NCBI GenBank assembly: GCA_021298155.1
Contig: JAJTEN010000024.1
Span: 1 to 36,510 of the forward strand
Length of the DNA: 36,510 nt
Source of the DNA: Sphingobacteriales bacterium
GTDB taxonomy: Bacteria > Bacteroidota > Bacteroidia > UKL13-3
Direction of reading: 5' to 3'
A program made the translations under genes and the position numbers. How positions within the stretch are numbered: the stretch's first letter is position 1; every line of letters starts with the position of its first letter. A model generated the notes under the pieces. That model searched no databases. It saw only the letters and a program-made list of their open reading frames with translations, and had not been told where the DNA came from. Shown here piece by piece: positions 1 through 7,474 of this stretch.

Positions 1-1533
1 ATGAAAACCCGTCCATCGCGCAAGCCAAAATTAATCGAAAGAAATGCAGAGAAATCTGATTTAGTGGATATCATGGAGCTATCCAAGGTATGTTTCCCTA
101 AAAATGATCCTTGGACTTTAGCCATGTTGGAAAGTCAGTTTAAAATTTTTCCTGAGGGCATGCAAGTGGTCGAATATGAAGGAAAAATTGTAGGTTCAGC
201 CAGCAGTTTAATTGTAAGTTGGGATGAGTATGACGATGATCATTCTTGGAAAGAGATTTGCGACAATGGTTTAATAACCAACCACGATGAAGAAGGCGAT
301 ACCTTATATGGCATTGAGGTAATGGTTCATCCAGATTATCAAGGTTTGAAAATTGGCAGAAGGTTGTACGAAATGCGTAAAACCTTGTGTTTAGAGAAAA
401 ATCTGAAGCGTATTTTTATTGGGGGCAGGGTGCCAAATTACCATAGATTCTCTGAAGATTTTGGTATTAGGGCTTATATTAAACGTGTTGTAGATAAAAA
501 AATCAAAGACCCAGTAGTTACTTTTCAACTTTCTCAAGGTTTTACCATACAGCGTATTATCAAAGATTATTTACCCGAAGATGAAGAGAGTGAAGGCTAT
601 GCATTGCTATTAGAATGGATTAATTTGGACTATGTACCAGAAATTCGTGAGCGCAATGTATTGATGAAAAAAGTACGTATCTGCTGCATTCAATATGAAT
701 TACGTAAGATTAGAGCCTTTCGAGAATTTGCGCAACAGTGTGAATATTTTACGGATGTAGCATCTAATTACAAATCAGACTTTGTGTTATTCCCAGAGCT
801 CTTCACCACGCAATTACTCTCATTACATGAGTATAAAAGTATGAGTCCGGAAGACAGTATTAGGAAGCTAGATGATTACACCAAAGAATACATTGAACTA
901 TTTTCGCGCTTATCATTGGAGTATAATATCAATATTATAGCAGGCACTCATTTACAAGTAGAAGGTGAAAATTTATACAATATCTCCTATTTATTTAAAA
1001 GAGATGGAACCTTTGAGAAGCAATATAAGATTCATATTACGAGCAATGAAAGCAAGTGGTGGGGCGTAAAGCCGGGTAATGAAGTAAAAGTATTTAACAC
1101 AGATTGTGGTAAAATTGCAATTAACGTTTGTTATGATGTTGAATTTCCGGAGATGGCCAGAATTGCTTGTACTAAAGGCGCCAAGATTTTATTTGTGCCA
1201 TTTAGTACAGATGAGAAACACGGACACTTACGCGTAAAAATATGTGCCCAAGCCCGTGCGGTAGAAAATCAAATTTTTGTTGCTACTGCAGGAACTATCG
1301 GTAATATCCCGTCTGTAGATAATATGGACATTAACTATGCGCAATCGGGCATATATACTCCAAGTGATTTTGCTTTTCCTCCAGATGCCATTGCAGGTGA
1401 ATGCAGCACCAATATTGAAACTGTTGTTATTGCAGACCTCGACTTAGCCGCTTTAGAGCGTGCAAGAAATACAGGTACGGTATTAAACTGGAAAGACAGA
1501 AGATTAGATATGTATGAGGTATTGGAAAAATAG
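1..1533 (+). CDS. bifunctional GNAT acetyltransferase / carbon-nitrogen hydrolase (nitrilase superfamily) protein
   Basis: A 510-residue two-domain protein. Residues about 10-205 look like a GNAT acetyltransferase; the acetyl-CoA loop is seen as HPDYQGLKIGRRL near residues 110-122. Residues about 223-505 form a nitrilase-type amidohydrolase with the Glu-Lys-Cys triad visible: Glu266 in LFPELF, Lys343 in QYKIHI and Cys377 in NVCYDVEFPE. Nitrilase-fold enzymes hydrolyse amide or nitrile bonds through a cysteine thioester. The GNAT half would transfer an acyl group to an amine. The substrate of neither half can be read from sequence. GNAT/nitrilase fusions of about this length are a known architecture. 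No signal peptide is seen, so it is probably cytoplasmic. The reading begins exactly at the first base of the window. The ATG is plausible as the true start, but an upstream extension cannot be excluded. Confidence 0.9.
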   Translation: MKTRPSRKPKLIERNAEKSDLVDIMELSKVCFPKNDPWTLAMLESQFKIFPEGMQVVEYEGKIVGSASSLIVSWDEYDDDHSWKEICDNGLITNHDEEGDTLYGIEVMVHPDYQGLKIGRRLYEMRKTLCLEKNLKRIFIGGRVPNYHRFSEDFGIRAYIKRVVDKKIKDPVVTFQLSQGFTIQRIIKDYLPEDEESEGYALLLEWINLDYVPEIRERNVLMKKVRICCIQYELRKIRAFREFAQQCEYFTDVASNYKSDFVLFPELFTTQLLSLHEYKSMSPEDSIRKLDDYTKEYIELFSRLSLEYNINIIAGTHLQVEGENLYNISYLFKRDGTFEKQYKIHITSNESKWWGVKPGNEVKVFNTDCGKIAINVCYDVEFPEMARIACTKGAKILFVPFSTDEKHGHLRVKICAQARAVENQIFVATAGTIGNIPSVDNMDINYAQSGIYTPSDFAFPPDAIAGECSTNIETVVIADLDLAALERARNTGTVLNWKDRRLDMYEVLEK

Positions 1534-1544
1534 TTCTACAAGCT

Positions 1545-1564
1545 AACTATAATTCTTTATAGTT
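1545..1564. terminator. possible weak bidirectional terminator between convergent genes
   Basis: A perfect 8-bp inverted repeat (AACTATAA / TTATAGTT) with a 4-base loop lies between the ends of the converging GNAT/nitrilase and exonuclease genes. The stem is AT-rich and no strong T-run follows on either strand, so termination here is a guess from position. Confidence 0.3.
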
Positions 1565-1578
1565 CTTGGATTTATGGA

Positions 1579-2352
1579 CTAAGAACCAAACTTCATACGC
1601 AGCTTAATTTTGGTGAGGCGGCGTTTGGTATCTAGGGAAAAGTCGTTATCCATCATCCATTGGTAGTATCCGGGTTCTTTATTAAACACCTCTTCTACTA
1701 ATTTATTTTTGTGTTTACCAAAGTTAAACACCTCTTTGCCCTCTGCATTATAAATCATTCTACCGGCAAGATCTACAAGGTTATGCTGGCCCGAAATTTT
1801 ACCCAACTCATCAATGGTATTTTTGAGCTGAGGGTAGCGCGTTATTTGCGATTGAATTATTTCCCAAGTAGCTCGCGTGTCAGCTTCGGCACTGTGTGCA
1901 TTTTCTAAGTTTTTATCGCAGTAAAACCGATAAGCAGCACTTAAGTTTCGTGGTTCCATCATATGAAAAATACGCTGGGCATCAATAAATTTTCGGTTTT
2001 CAACATCAAAATCTACTCCTGCTCTTAGAAACTCTTCAACGAGCATTGGAAAGTCGAATTTATTGGAATTAAATCCAGCAAAATCGCATCCTTGCATATA
2101 GGTAGCAAGATCTTTAGCCAATTCTTCAAACTTTGGTTCATTCGCCACATCTGCATCACTAATTCCATGAATTGCGGTAACTTCGGCCGGAATAGGCATA
2201 CCCGGATTAATGCGTTTATGCAGGGTATCTTCCCTCCCATCTGGATATACTTTGATACAAGCAATTTCTACAATACGATCAGTAGATATGCTAATGCCCG
2301 TTGTTTCTAAATCAAAAACAATAAGCGGTTTTGTGAGTTGTAAATTGAGCAT
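1579..2352 (-). CDS. DnaQ-like 3'-5' exonuclease with ExoX-like C-terminal domain
   Basis: A 257-residue DEDDh-family exonuclease. The metal-binding acidic residues are visible: Asp14 and Glu16 in FDLETTG, Asp100 in NSNKFDFP, and His153 with Asp158 in AHSAEADTR. Such enzymes remove 3' nucleotides from DNA or RNA. They include the proofreading subunit of DNA polymerase III and exonucleases such as ExoX and RNase T. The C-terminal part (about 188-255, with FGKHKNK and YYQWMMDNDF) matches the small domain that follows the nuclease in ExoX-like proteins. It is therefore unlikely to be the replicative epsilon subunit itself. It starts 6 bases after the stop of the pRiA4b-like gene, so it is probably the last gene of that operon. 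It overlaps no real gene on the other strand. Confidence 0.88.
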   Translation of the reverse strand: MLNLQLTKPLIVFDLETTGISISTDRIVEIACIKVYPDGREDTLHKRINPGMPIPAEVTAIHGISDADVANEPKFEELAKDLATYMQGCDFAGFNSNKFDFPMLVEEFLRAGVDFDVENRKFIDAQRIFHMMEPRNLSAAYRFYCDKNLENAHSAEADTRATWEIIQSQITRYPQLKNTIDELGKISGQHNLVDLAGRMIYNAEGKEVFNFGKHKNKLVEEVFNKEPGYYQWMMDNDFSLDTKRRLTKIKLRMKFGS

Positions 2353-2358
2353 CTTAGA

Positions 2359-2940
2359 TTAATCCTCAATACTTGTTTCTTCGCCACCCTCACCATTTTC
2401 AAACAAGCCAAATTCATCTGCTTCATCATCTGCAATTTCACCTGGTTCCTCATCTGAATGGTCTAAGTAATTTTTAGTTATCTCGTCGAATTCATTATCG
2501 TCTACCATACCAAACTTTTGCACTTTATCATATTGTTTTGGAGCTAAACCAACCGACTTTACACACACTGGATATTTAGTTTTAGGGTTTTCATCCTTAC
2601 TAATTCCTGTAAGTTCTATGAGCATAGTCCAACATTCTATGAAATCATAAACGTATAAAATTTTCTGATGAGGGTCTATGATATACTGGCTAAGTTTAGC
2701 ATTTTTCATCACGGGAATGGGTTCAGCCCCATCCTCACTCATATCTTCCAAAGTAATTTCTTGCCCCTTTTTCCAGCTGTCGTTACTCATGAAAAAGGAG
2801 GCTAATTGTTTTTCATCAAAATTAATACTTGCTAAAATTCCTTTGTGGAGGTCGAGAAAAGTTTGAGTAGACTTAATCTCAATTACGCGATAAATATCAT
2901 CGTAATCTTCAAAATACACTTTAAATTTATATACAGCCAT
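2359..2940 (-). CDS. plasmid pRiA4b ORF-3 family protein (PRiA4_ORF3-like), acidic tail
   Basis: A 193-residue protein. Residues 1-145 resemble the PRiA4_ORF3-like family seen in Agrobacterium plasmid pRiA4b ORF-3 and IS1096 TnpR; visible blocks are YKFKVYFEDYDDIYR, WKKGQ and ILYVYDFIECWTM. The molecular function of the family is not established. The last 50 or so residues are strongly acidic and low in complexity (DNEFDE, DHSDEEPGE, DDEADEFG), which suggests a flexible tail. There is no transposase or IS end nearby, so the name does not imply a mobile element here. It sits between cca (73 bases upstream) and the exonuclease (6 bases downstream), all on the minus strand, consistent with one transcript. 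Confidence 0.8.
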   Translation of the reverse strand: MAVYKFKVYFEDYDDIYRVIEIKSTQTFLDLHKGILASINFDEKQLASFFMSNDSWKKGQEITLEDMSEDGAEPIPVMKNAKLSQYIIDPHQKILYVYDFIECWTMLIELTGISKDENPKTKYPVCVKSVGLAPKQYDKVQKFGMVDDNEFDEITKNYLDHSDEEPGEIADDEADEFGLFENGEGGEETSIED

Positions 2941-3013
2941 TTTACTAATACTTGCTGCGAATATTGAATAATTTTGGTTGAAAGCAAAATAAATATGAAG
3001 GTAAAATTATGAA

Positions 3014-4435
3014 TTATGCCTTAGGAAATTGCTTTTCATTTATAATTCTGCTTCCAATTTCAACCATTTTTTTGAAGGCATCTTCATACGAATTGGGTAC
3101 ATCTCCGTCTAGAATGGCTTCCCGTAATTCTGCTTTAATGAGGCCTACTTCGCGACACGGACGCAAATCAAAATATTTCATGATATCTTCTCCGCTAACA
3201 GGGGGCTGCCAATTTCTGAGTGCATCCCTTTCCTCTAGCTCCTTTACCAGCTCTTGTACTTTGCCTAAATTGGATCTATACAATTTAATTTTTTCTGGAA
3301 ATTTGCTCGTCATATCGGCCCTGCAAAGCGTAAATAAATCTTCCAAATCATCGCCAGCATCAACAATTAATCTGCGAATAGCAGAATCTGTAATTCCTTC
3401 CTCGGCAAGAACTTTCGGGCGATGGTGAAGGGCTACCAATTTCTCAACATATTTTAGTTTTTCATTGAGGGGTAATTTCAATTTCCTGAAAATACGCGCA
3501 ACCATTTTACTTCCTCTATCTTCATGACCGTGGAAGGTCCATCCTCCCTCTTCTATCATAAATCTTTTGGTAACAGGTTTACCTATATCATGCAGTAATG
3601 TAGCCCAGCGTAACCAAAGATTATTGGTTTCCTTACATACATTATCAATTACTTGCAGGGTATGATAAAAGTTATCCTTATGCGCTTTTTTGTTAATTAC
3701 CTCGACCCCATGCATGGCATGTAATTCTGGAAAAATGAGCTTTAATAGTCCACTTTCAAAAAGTAGGTTCAGCCCGATACTGGGTTTTGGACTGAGCATT
3801 ATTTTATTCAACTCATCGCTCACACGTTCCATTGAAACGATATGAATTCTATCCGCATGAAGTTTAATAGCTTCAAAAGTTTGGGGGTGAATATCAAAAT
3901 TTAATTGAGATGCAAACCGAATGGCGCGCATCATTCGAAGTGGATCGTCGCTGAAGGTAATTTCAGGTTCTAAAGGTGTTCTGATGATTTTTCTTTCGAG
4001 ATCCAGAACGCCATCAAACGGGTCAACCAACTCAAATAAATTCGATGCATTTAAACTGATGGCTAAGGCATTGATAGTAAAATCTCTTCGCAGTTGATCA
4101 TCTTTTATTGAGCCGGGAATGACTGCAGGTTTTCTGCTCTCTTTGCTATAACTTTCTTTACGTGCACCCACAAACTCAATTTCCCAGTCCTGCGTTTTTA
4201 CCATGGCAGTTCCAAAGTTTTTAAACACTACTAAATCTGATTTACCATTCAATGACGCAGAAAAAGCCTCAGCAAAGGCAATTCCATCACCTACAACCAC
4301 CACATCAATGTCTTTGGAAGGTCGACCCAAAATAGCATCTCTAACAAAGCCACCAATAATAAATGCCTCTTGTTGTTTACTTTCAACTATGGTTAATAGC
4401 TTTTTAAAAATAGGGTCTTGCAACGGAATATTCAC
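3014..4435 (-). CDS. cca: CCA tRNA nucleotidyltransferase / poly(A) polymerase family protein with HD domain
   Basis: A 473-residue class II nucleotidyltransferase. The catalytic signature GGFVRD (28-33) is followed by the metal-binding carboxylates Asp42 and Asp44 in KDIDVVVVG. The RRDFTINAL motif is at 116-124, and an SMERVSDELNK motif at about 201-211 resembles the ERxxxE region that helps choose ATP and CTP. An HD domain with LLHDIGKP at 280-287 follows at about 255-380, as in many bacterial CCA enzymes. The expected role is adding or repairing the 3' CCA of tRNAs. The one tRNA gene in this window already encodes CCA, so repair would be its role for that tRNA. It lies 32 bases downstream of the glycosyltransferase on the same strand and may be co-transcribed. 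Poly(A) polymerase activity cannot be excluded by sequence alone. Confidence 0.92.
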   Translation of the reverse strand: MNIPLQDPIFKKLLTIVESKQQEAFIIGGFVRDAILGRPSKDIDVVVVGDGIAFAEAFSASLNGKSDLVVFKNFGTAMVKTQDWEIEFVGARKESYSKESRKPAVIPGSIKDDQLRRDFTINALAISLNASNLFELVDPFDGVLDLERKIIRTPLEPEITFSDDPLRMMRAIRFASQLNFDIHPQTFEAIKLHADRIHIVSMERVSDELNKIMLSPKPSIGLNLLFESGLLKLIFPELHAMHGVEVINKKAHKDNFYHTLQVIDNVCKETNNLWLRWATLLHDIGKPVTKRFMIEEGGWTFHGHEDRGSKMVARIFRKLKLPLNEKLKYVEKLVALHHRPKVLAEEGITDSAIRRLIVDAGDDLEDLFTLCRADMTSKFPEKIKLYRSNLGKVQELVKELEERDALRNWQPPVSGEDIMKYFDLRPCREVGLIKAELREAILDGDVPNSYEDAFKKMVEIGSRIINEKQFPKA

Positions 4436-4467
4436 CCTACGAAGGTATAAAAAATTGCCAAATGCTA

Positions 4468-5595
4468 CTAAGAAAGTAAACGATCGTAAGCCCGTAATAA
4501 TTGGGCACTTATCGATTCTATGCTAAATTTGGGAAGTTCGAACTGAGCTAATTGATGCAATTCTTGGCGAATAGATTGATTATAAACCAAAGCATTTAAA
4601 CCCATAGAAATTTCATCAATATTATTTGGATGCGCATAAATCGCAGCTTTACCTGCCACTTCAGGTAGAGATGAAATTGTACCGGTTAACACTGGTATAT
4701 CAGATTGTAAGGCCTCTACAATTGGGATTCCAAATCCTTCATAATTACTAAGGTAAACCATACCCAGTGCAGATTTATATAATGCCGGAAAATCTCCAAA
4801 TGGTACATCATGCAAAAACTTAACCCTATCTTCTAGAGCATTATTTTTCACAAAAGCGGCGAGTGCCGGATATGCATCGGCTTTTTTACCAATACAAATT
4901 AAATCGATATCATGTAAATCACTTTTAACAAAGGCCTTAAAAATGTTCAAATGATTTTTGCGTTGTTCTAATGTACCTACACTTAGCACATATTCTCGCG
5001 ATAAACCATATTTTCGCTTCGTTACAGCGCGCTGATCCAAGCTTAGCTCTTGCGAGAACTGCGCATCGCAACTTTGATACAAAACTTCAATCTTTTGTGG
5101 GTCGCACGGAAAGTAACTCAAAATATCATGCTTGGTATTTTCACTCGTTGCCAAAACCAAATCGGCTTGTCTAATGGCCAACTCGAACTTTCTCGCATAA
5201 ATTTTTCTATCAATCCAAGGATATAAGTTAGGGAATTTTAAAAAAATTAAATCGTGGATACTTACTACACGCTTGATATCGGTTCGAGCCAAAGCGTTTG
5301 GCAACTCATTACTCAACCCATGATAAATTTGAATATTAGCCTTTTTTATATCTTGAATAATTCCGTGCGAGCGCCAAATAGATGGGAATTTTTTATGCAC
5401 GAACCCTGTTGGAAAACACCTAAAAACATTGGCTTCCTTTTCAAGAAAATCTGAATATATGTTGATCCCAGGGGTAAATAAATGATATTGATGTTGTGGG
5501 GCTATTTGGCTTAAACCAGTTACCAAGGAACGCGCATAATTTCCTAAGCCTGTTTTATTGTAAAATATACGTTTAGCATCAAAGCCAATATTCAT
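4468..5595 (-). CDS. GT4-family glycosyltransferase
   Basis: A 375-residue GT-B glycosyltransferase. The N-terminal half begins with MNIGFDAKRI and a glycine-containing acceptor-side loop (KTGLGNYARSL). The C-terminal half has the nucleotide-sugar donor site: SVGTLEQRKNH (205-215), with the basic pair Arg212/Lys213, and the EX7E motif Glu286-Glu294 in NYEGFGIPIVEAL. Family members transfer a sugar from an activated donor to lipids, proteins or polysaccharides at the cytoplasmic face of the membrane. Donor and acceptor cannot be assigned. No other glycan genes are nearby, so the neighbourhood gives no pathway. It is the first gene of the minus-strand cluster and is divergent from the ArsR gene, sharing the AT-rich region 5596-5692. 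Confidence 0.9.
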   Translation of the reverse strand: MNIGFDAKRIFYNKTGLGNYARSLVTGLSQIAPQHQYHLFTPGINIYSDFLEKEANVFRCFPTGFVHKKFPSIWRSHGIIQDIKKANIQIYHGLSNELPNALARTDIKRVVSIHDLIFLKFPNLYPWIDRKIYARKFELAIRQADLVLATSENTKHDILSYFPCDPQKIEVLYQSCDAQFSQELSLDQRAVTKRKYGLSREYVLSVGTLEQRKNHLNIFKAFVKSDLHDIDLICIGKKADAYPALAAFVKNNALEDRVKFLHDVPFGDFPALYKSALGMVYLSNYEGFGIPIVEALQSDIPVLTGTISSLPEVAGKAAIYAHPNNIDEISMGLNALVYNQSIRQELHQLAQFELPKFSIESISAQLLRAYDRLLS

Positions 5596-5659
5596 GATAC
5601 AAATAAAACAGAATTGATCAATTGTTTGCCAATTAAAAAAAATATTGATAAAATTTTAA

Positions 5660-5684
5660 ATATGAAAATATGTTCATATATTTG
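5660..5684 (+). promoter_or_regulatory. ArsR-type operator overlapping a Bacteroidota -7 promoter element
   Basis: ATATGAA (5660-5666) and TTCATAT (5673-5679) form a perfect 7-bp inverted repeat around a 6-base spacer. This is the usual shape of ArsR/SmtB operators. TATATTTG at 5677-5684 matches the Bacteroidota -7 consensus TAnnTTTG and overlaps the right half of the repeat. A bound repressor would therefore block the polymerase. The distance from the element to the ArsR ATG (5693) leaves almost no 5' leader, so the transcript may be leaderless. Autoregulation is inferred, not shown. Confidence 0.6.
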
Positions 5685-5692
5685 TAAACGAA

Positions 5693-5986
5693 ATGGAGAT
5701 TAATAAAAACAAACTAGAAAAGGCGGCATATATATTAAAGACCATTGCGCATCCTACGCGATTGGCGGTGATAGCGCAATTGCAGAACAAGGCGGAGTTA
5801 TCGGTAAATGAGCTGATTGAAAGAACCGGTTGTGAGCAATCGTTATTATCACATCATTTAACCAATATGCGTAGCAAAGGATTGTTGCAGGTTAGAAAAG
5901 AGGGAACGAGTTCTTATTATAGTTTGCGGGAGCTTAATTTATCATCGGTATTAGCTTGCATTGAGAAGTGTGATTGCCATATGTGA
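5693..5986 (+). CDS. ArsR/SmtB-family winged-helix transcriptional regulator
   Basis: A 97-residue ArsR-type repressor. It shows the typical core: LKTIAHPTRLAVIAQL (15-30), the helix-turn-helix ELIERTGCEQSLLSHHLTNM (40-59) and the wing VRKEGTSSYYSL. The classical alpha-3 metal site (CxC in ELCVCDL) is absent and reads ELSVNEL instead. Cysteines are Cys47 in the recognition region and Cys89, Cys93 and Cys95 at the C-terminus (ACIEKCDCH). Thiol- or metal-based sensing through these is possible. The downstream thioredoxin, rhodanese and OsmC genes suggest a role in redox or reactive-sulfur control, which is inference. An operator-like inverted repeat lies just upstream. Confidence 0.92.
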   Translation: MEINKNKLEKAAYILKTIAHPTRLAVIAQLQNKAELSVNELIERTGCEQSLLSHHLTNMRSKGLLQVRKEGTSSYYSLRELNLSSVLACIEKCDCHM

Positions 5987-6042
5987 TGAATTTTAATTAC
6001 GGATTAGAATTTACGGAGATGTATATTAGAGACTAAAGACAA

Positions 6043-6231
6043 ATGACTAACTACATAAAAAAATATAAAATAATCGGCATATTTTCGGGGCTCGGGGCTT
6101 TGGCGGGATATGCGTATTATTACTTTGTGGGTTGCGCGGATGGCACCTGTGCTATAACCTCTAACCCCATAAACATAGCGCTCTACGGTGCATTTATGGG
6201 TGGCCTACTTGGAGATATGTTTAGGAAATAA
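6043..6231 (+). CDS. small DUF6132-like membrane protein
   Basis: A 62-residue protein with two hydrophobic segments: roughly 9-28 (IIGIFSGLGALAGYAYYYFV) and 44-58. Between them is a short cysteine-containing loop, VGCADGTCAITSNP. The pattern GCxxGTCxITSxP resembles small Bacteroidota membrane proteins grouped as DUF6132, whose function is unknown. Those proteins are often found near rhodanese or thioredoxin genes, as here. The paired cysteines (Cys31 and Cys36) could be redox-active, but that is a guess. It lies 56 bases after arsR on the same strand and is probably in the same transcription unit. Confidence 0.75.
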   Translation: MTNYIKKYKIIGIFSGLGALAGYAYYYFVGCADGTCAITSNPINIALYGAFMGGLLGDMFRK

Positions 6232-6242
6232 AATTTAGAGGC

Positions 6243-6267
6243 GAGAAGCGAGAGATGAGAAGCGAGA
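6243..6267. repeat. short direct repeat GAGAAGCGAGA, two copies
   Basis: The 11-base unit GAGAAGCGAGA occurs at 6243-6253 and 6257-6267, offset by 14 bases. It lies in the gap between the DUF6132 gene and trxA and has a purine-only bias on the plus strand except for the C. It does not look like a promoter or a hairpin. Confidence 0.55.
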
Positions 6268-6303
6268 AACCAGAATCTAGACATGAAACAAACGCACACC
6301 CCG

Positions 6304-6324
6304 TAATTCATAATTCGTAATTCA
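6304..6324. repeat. TAATTCR heptamer tandem repeat, three copies
   Basis: Three uninterrupted 7-base units (TAATTCA, TAATTCG, TAATTCA) end 19 bases before the trxA start codon. The same unit recurs upstream of ligA (31471-31498), which suggests an interspersed low-complexity element of this genome. Confidence 0.6.
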
Positions 6325-6343
6325 TCAATAAAATTAAAAAAAT

Positions 6344-6640
6344 ATGTCAGCATTTACCGAATTGATCAATGGAAAAACTCCAGTTTTAGTAGATTTTACA
6401 GCCACTTGGTGTGGCCCCTGTAAAATGATGTCGCCCATATTAGACCAAGTTGCCGGGGAGATGGCCGATATAGTAAAAATTATTAAAGTTGATGTAGATA
6501 AAAATCCACAAGCTGCGGCACACTATCAGGTGCAGGGTGTCCCAACACTTATTTTATTTAAAGAAGGTAAAACACTTTGGAGGCAGAGCGGAGTGGTACC
6601 AGCAAATCAGTTATGTGCAATTATTCAACAATTTAAATAA
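6344..6640 (+). CDS. trxA: thioredoxin
   Basis: A 98-residue single-domain thioredoxin with the canonical active site WCGPCK (Cys23 and Cys26) and the cis-proline Pro67 in QGVPTLILF. Length and motif order match classical cytoplasmic thioredoxins, which reduce protein disulfides using electrons from thioredoxin reductase. No signal peptide is present. It is followed after 5 bases by the rhodanese gene and then OsmC, a tight operon of thiol chemistry. In such a setting it may reduce persulfides formed on the rhodanese, which is inference. Other thioredoxins probably exist in the genome, so it need not be the main housekeeping copy. Confidence 0.95.
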   Translation: MSAFTELINGKTPVLVDFTATWCGPCKMMSPILDQVAGEMADIVKIIKVDVDKNPQAAAHYQVQGVPTLILFKEGKTLWRQSGVVPANQLCAIIQQFK

Positions 6641-6645
6641 ACACT

Positions 6646-6963
6646 ATGATAAACTTTATTAAATCATTGTTTTCTGGCAAAGGAAACGAAGAAATTGAGC
6701 TACAATTAACAGCAGGAGCAGTTATTATTGATGTGCGCAGCGAGGGTGAATACAGCGGTGGACATATCAAAGGATCCAAGAACATCCCTTTAAATAAACT
6801 TGCCGACAAACTAGAGTCAATTAAAAAGTTAAACAAATCAGTTATATGCGTTTGTGCAAGTGGCATGAGAAGTTCACAAGCGACTAATTTTTTAAAACGA
6901 AGCGGACTTCAAGCCATCAATGGCGGATCTTGGCGTTCAGTTAACAATTTAATTAAATCTTAA
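6646..6963 (+). CDS. single-domain rhodanese-like sulfurtransferase
   Basis: A 105-residue rhodanese domain. The signature VIIDVRSEGEYSGGHIKG (26-43) holds the conserved DVR and the GHI turn. The active-site loop CASGMR places the catalytic cysteine at Cys70 with Arg75 closing the loop. Single-domain rhodaneses of this size carry sulfur as a cysteine persulfide between donors such as thiosulfate or low-molecular-weight persulfides and thiol acceptors. The 5-base and 4-base gaps to trxA and the OsmC gene support co-translation with both. No export signal is seen. Confidence 0.93.
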   Translation: MINFIKSLFSGKGNEEIELQLTAGAVIIDVRSEGEYSGGHIKGSKNIPLNKLADKLESIKKLNKSVICVCASGMRSSQATNFLKRSGLQAINGGSWRSVNNLIKS

Positions 6964-6967
6964 AAAT

Positions 6968-7381
6968 ATGCCAAGTATTCATCAAACAAGCACCCGCTTT
7001 GTTGGCAAAATGGAGTTCGAAACAGAAATAAATGGTCACCATTTAATATTAGATACCACTGAAACCAACGGAGGAGAAAATAAAGGTCCTAGTCCGAAAC
7101 CCCTAATTCTATCTTCTTTAGCGGGATGCACGGGTATAGATGTGGTTTCCTTACTAAACAAAATGCATGTAAGTTATTCTGATTTTAACATAACAGTTGA
7201 GGCCGATTTAGGCGATGAACATCCAAAAATGTACACAGAAATTCGCCTCACCTATTTTATTAAAACAGATGAAAGAGATAAAATGGAAAAAGCTGTACAA
7301 CTAAGTTTAGAAAAATATTGTGGAGTAAGTGCCATGTTGAGGAAAGTTTGCCCCATTATTCATAAAATTGTATTTCTATAA
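6968..7381 (+). CDS. OsmC/Ohr family protein
   Basis: A 137-residue OsmC-fold protein. The two family cysteines are visible: Cys54 in SSLAGCTGID and Cys118 in LEKYCGVSAML. Members reduce organic or other hydroperoxides with a cysteine pair. A broader OsmC group occurs beside sulfur-transfer genes and is implicated in persulfide chemistry. The block KPLILSSLAGC is typical. It closes the tight trxA-rhodanese-osmC cluster, starting 4 bases after the rhodanese stop. I cannot decide between the OsmC and Ohr subgroups. Confidence 0.9.
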   Translation: MPSIHQTSTRFVGKMEFETEINGHHLILDTTETNGGENKGPSPKPLILSSLAGCTGIDVVSLLNKMHVSYSDFNITVEADLGDEHPKMYTEIRLTYFIKTDERDKMEKAVQLSLEKYCGVSAMLRKVCPIIHKIVFL

Positions 7382-7474
7382 TTAAAAATATATTGTCCAA
7401 AAAAAATGAAGTTACGCACAAGCTTTATAATACAGATGTTTTTTCGGGCAATTTGTGCGTATCCGATTTATTTT

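Noticed and set aside
2359-2940. Mobile-element origin for the pRiA4b ORF-3-like gene
   Set aside because: There is no transposase, terminal repeat or target duplication, and the gene is embedded in an ordinary operon.
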